From positions 1 through 23,057 of the forward strand of contig DASRBO010000012.1 of the NCBI GenBank assembly GCA_035653595.1: 23,057 bases of DNA, written 5' to 3'. The DNA is from DASRBO01 sp035653595 (GTDB lineage: Bacteria > Actinomycetota > Acidimicrobiia > Acidimicrobiales > JAJPHE01). The position numbers and the translations under genes are program-made. Below, piece after piece: positions 22,360 through 23,057 of this stretch (its first letter is position 1; the number at the start of each line of letters is the position of its first letter). Under the pieces are notes generated by a model. It was not told the origin of the DNA, ran no database searches, and worked only from the letters and a program-made list of their open reading frames with translations.

Positions 22360-23057
22360 TGAGCCCGTCGGGCACCATCCGGCAGCTGGCCGAGCGGCAC
22401 TGGAACGGCGACGGCGACCTGGTCTTCGAGCACCACCCGGTTGCTCCGGTGGAGGGCCGTCGGGCGGAGGAGATCGCCGACGGCGTGCTCTACCTCAAGA
22501 GCATCGCCAGCGTCACCGCCCTCGACACCGGGGACGGCCTGGTGATGCTGGACACCGGGGCCCAGTTCGACGCCGACACCGTTTATGACCAGATCCGGCG
22601 CTGGCGCCCCGAGCCCAGCGTCGCCGCCGCCGTCTTCTCCCACCACCACGTCGACCACATCTTCGGGGTCGGCCGCTTCGACGCCGAGGCCGCCGAGGCC
22701 GGGCGGCCCGCTCCCCGGGTGTACGCCCATCGGGGGGTGCCCGGCCACTTCGCCCGCTATCTCGCCACCCTGGGCTGGAACTCGGCCATCAACCAGCGCC
22801 AGTTCGGGCTCCCGGTGGACGGGTTCCGGTGGCCCGACGCCTACCGCCAGCCCGACGTCACCTACTCCGACGCCCTCACCTTTACCCAGGGCCGGCTCCG
22901 CTTCGAGCTGCACCACGCCCGGGGGGAGACCGACGACGCCACCTGGACCTGGGTCCCGGAGCTGTCCCTCCTCCACCCCGGGGACCTGTTCATCTACGCC
23001 GTGCCGAACGCCGGCAACCCCCAGAAGGTCCAGCGCTATCTGTCGGACTGGGCGGCC
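22359..23057 (+). CDS. Metallo-beta-lactamase-fold hydrolase (alkylsulfatase-like), truncated at window end
   Basis: First 233 codons of an MBL-fold hydrolase. The zinc motif reads FSHHHVDHIFG (HxHxDH pattern), after the strand VMLDTGAQFD that begins the fold; later LHHARGETDDATWTWVPE and LLHPGDLFIY provide the third histidine and the metal-bridging Asp region. The pattern around GETDDATW...PE is like that of the alkyl/aryl-sulfatase group, but a generic thioesterase or sulfatase role cannot be told apart without the rest. ATG 22359 overlaps the DUF35 stop as TGATG. As third gene of the thiolase operon it may act on a CoA thioester, lactone or sulfate ester of the same pathway. Confidence 0.85.
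   Translation, partial: MSPSGTIRQLAERHWNGDGDLVFEHHPVAPVEGRRAEEIADGVLYLKSIASVTALDTGDGLVMLDTGAQFDADTVYDQIRRWRPEPSVAAAVFSHHHVDHIFGVGRFDAEAAEAGRPAPRVYAHRGVPGHFARYLATLGWNSAINQRQFGLPVDGFRWPDAYRQPDVTYSDALTFTQGRLRFELHHARGETDDATWTWVPELSLLHPGDLFIYAVPNAGNPQKVQRYLSDWAA

Overview
The window is very GC-rich, densely coded DNA with GC-ended codons, gene gaps that are mostly under 100 bp, and many GTG or TTG starts. Several genes have a TANNNT box placed 6-9 bp before the start codon instead of a Shine-Dalgarno (SD) sequence, as in leaderless genes of high-GC Actinomycetota. Together with the gene content (EchA16-like crotonase, thiolase-like protein plus DUF35 partner, DHA2-type MFS, SCP/Ltp-style genes) this suggests an actinobacterium, perhaps of the Acidimicrobiia. 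The taxonomic call is inference. I see no phage, IS, CRISPR, tRNA or rRNA.

Layout. 1-3385: an osmoprotectant (glycine betaine/choline type) ABC importer, with the ATPase on the minus strand abutting a plus-strand run of two permeases and a binding lipoprotein. 3412-4785: a flavin disulfide oxidoreductase with an altered C-terminal active-site dyad. 4835-6628: a DHA2-family MFS transporter. 6652-8778: divergent crotonase and acyl-CoA dehydrogenase genes. 8831-11169: a UbiB/ABC1 atypical kinase and a DJ-1/PfpI protein. 11235-15811 (minus): an APH-fold phosphotransferase followed by two overlapping ABC exporter half-transporters that probably form a heterodimer with one degenerate ATP site. 15881-16153: a small leaderless gene of unknown function. 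16179-19656 (minus): a tight run of a sulfotransferase fused to an NTF2-like domain, a PBP4/DacB-like peptidase and a dienelactone-hydrolase-family protein. 19769-20615: two short unknown genes, the second behind a PHO-box-like direct repeat. 20756 to the end: an overlapping operon of thiolase-like protein, DUF35 Zn-ribbon/OB-fold protein and a truncated metallo-beta-lactamase-fold hydrolase.

How the genes work together. The Opu genes form one importer. The thiolase-like/DUF35 pair resembles steroid side-chain retro-aldolase modules and, with the crotonase and acyl-CoA dehydrogenase, points to acyl-CoA or lipid catabolism. The dacB/sulfotransferase run suggests envelope work. The most interesting points are the PHO-box-like site before the 72-aa protein, the palindrome over the -10 of the thiolase operon, the sulfotransferase-NTF2 fusion behind a possible leaderless 7-codon leader ORF, the KGG variant of the PBP4 KTG motif, and the degenerate ABC exporter next to a phosphotransferase. 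No clear new defence-type or mobile system was seen.
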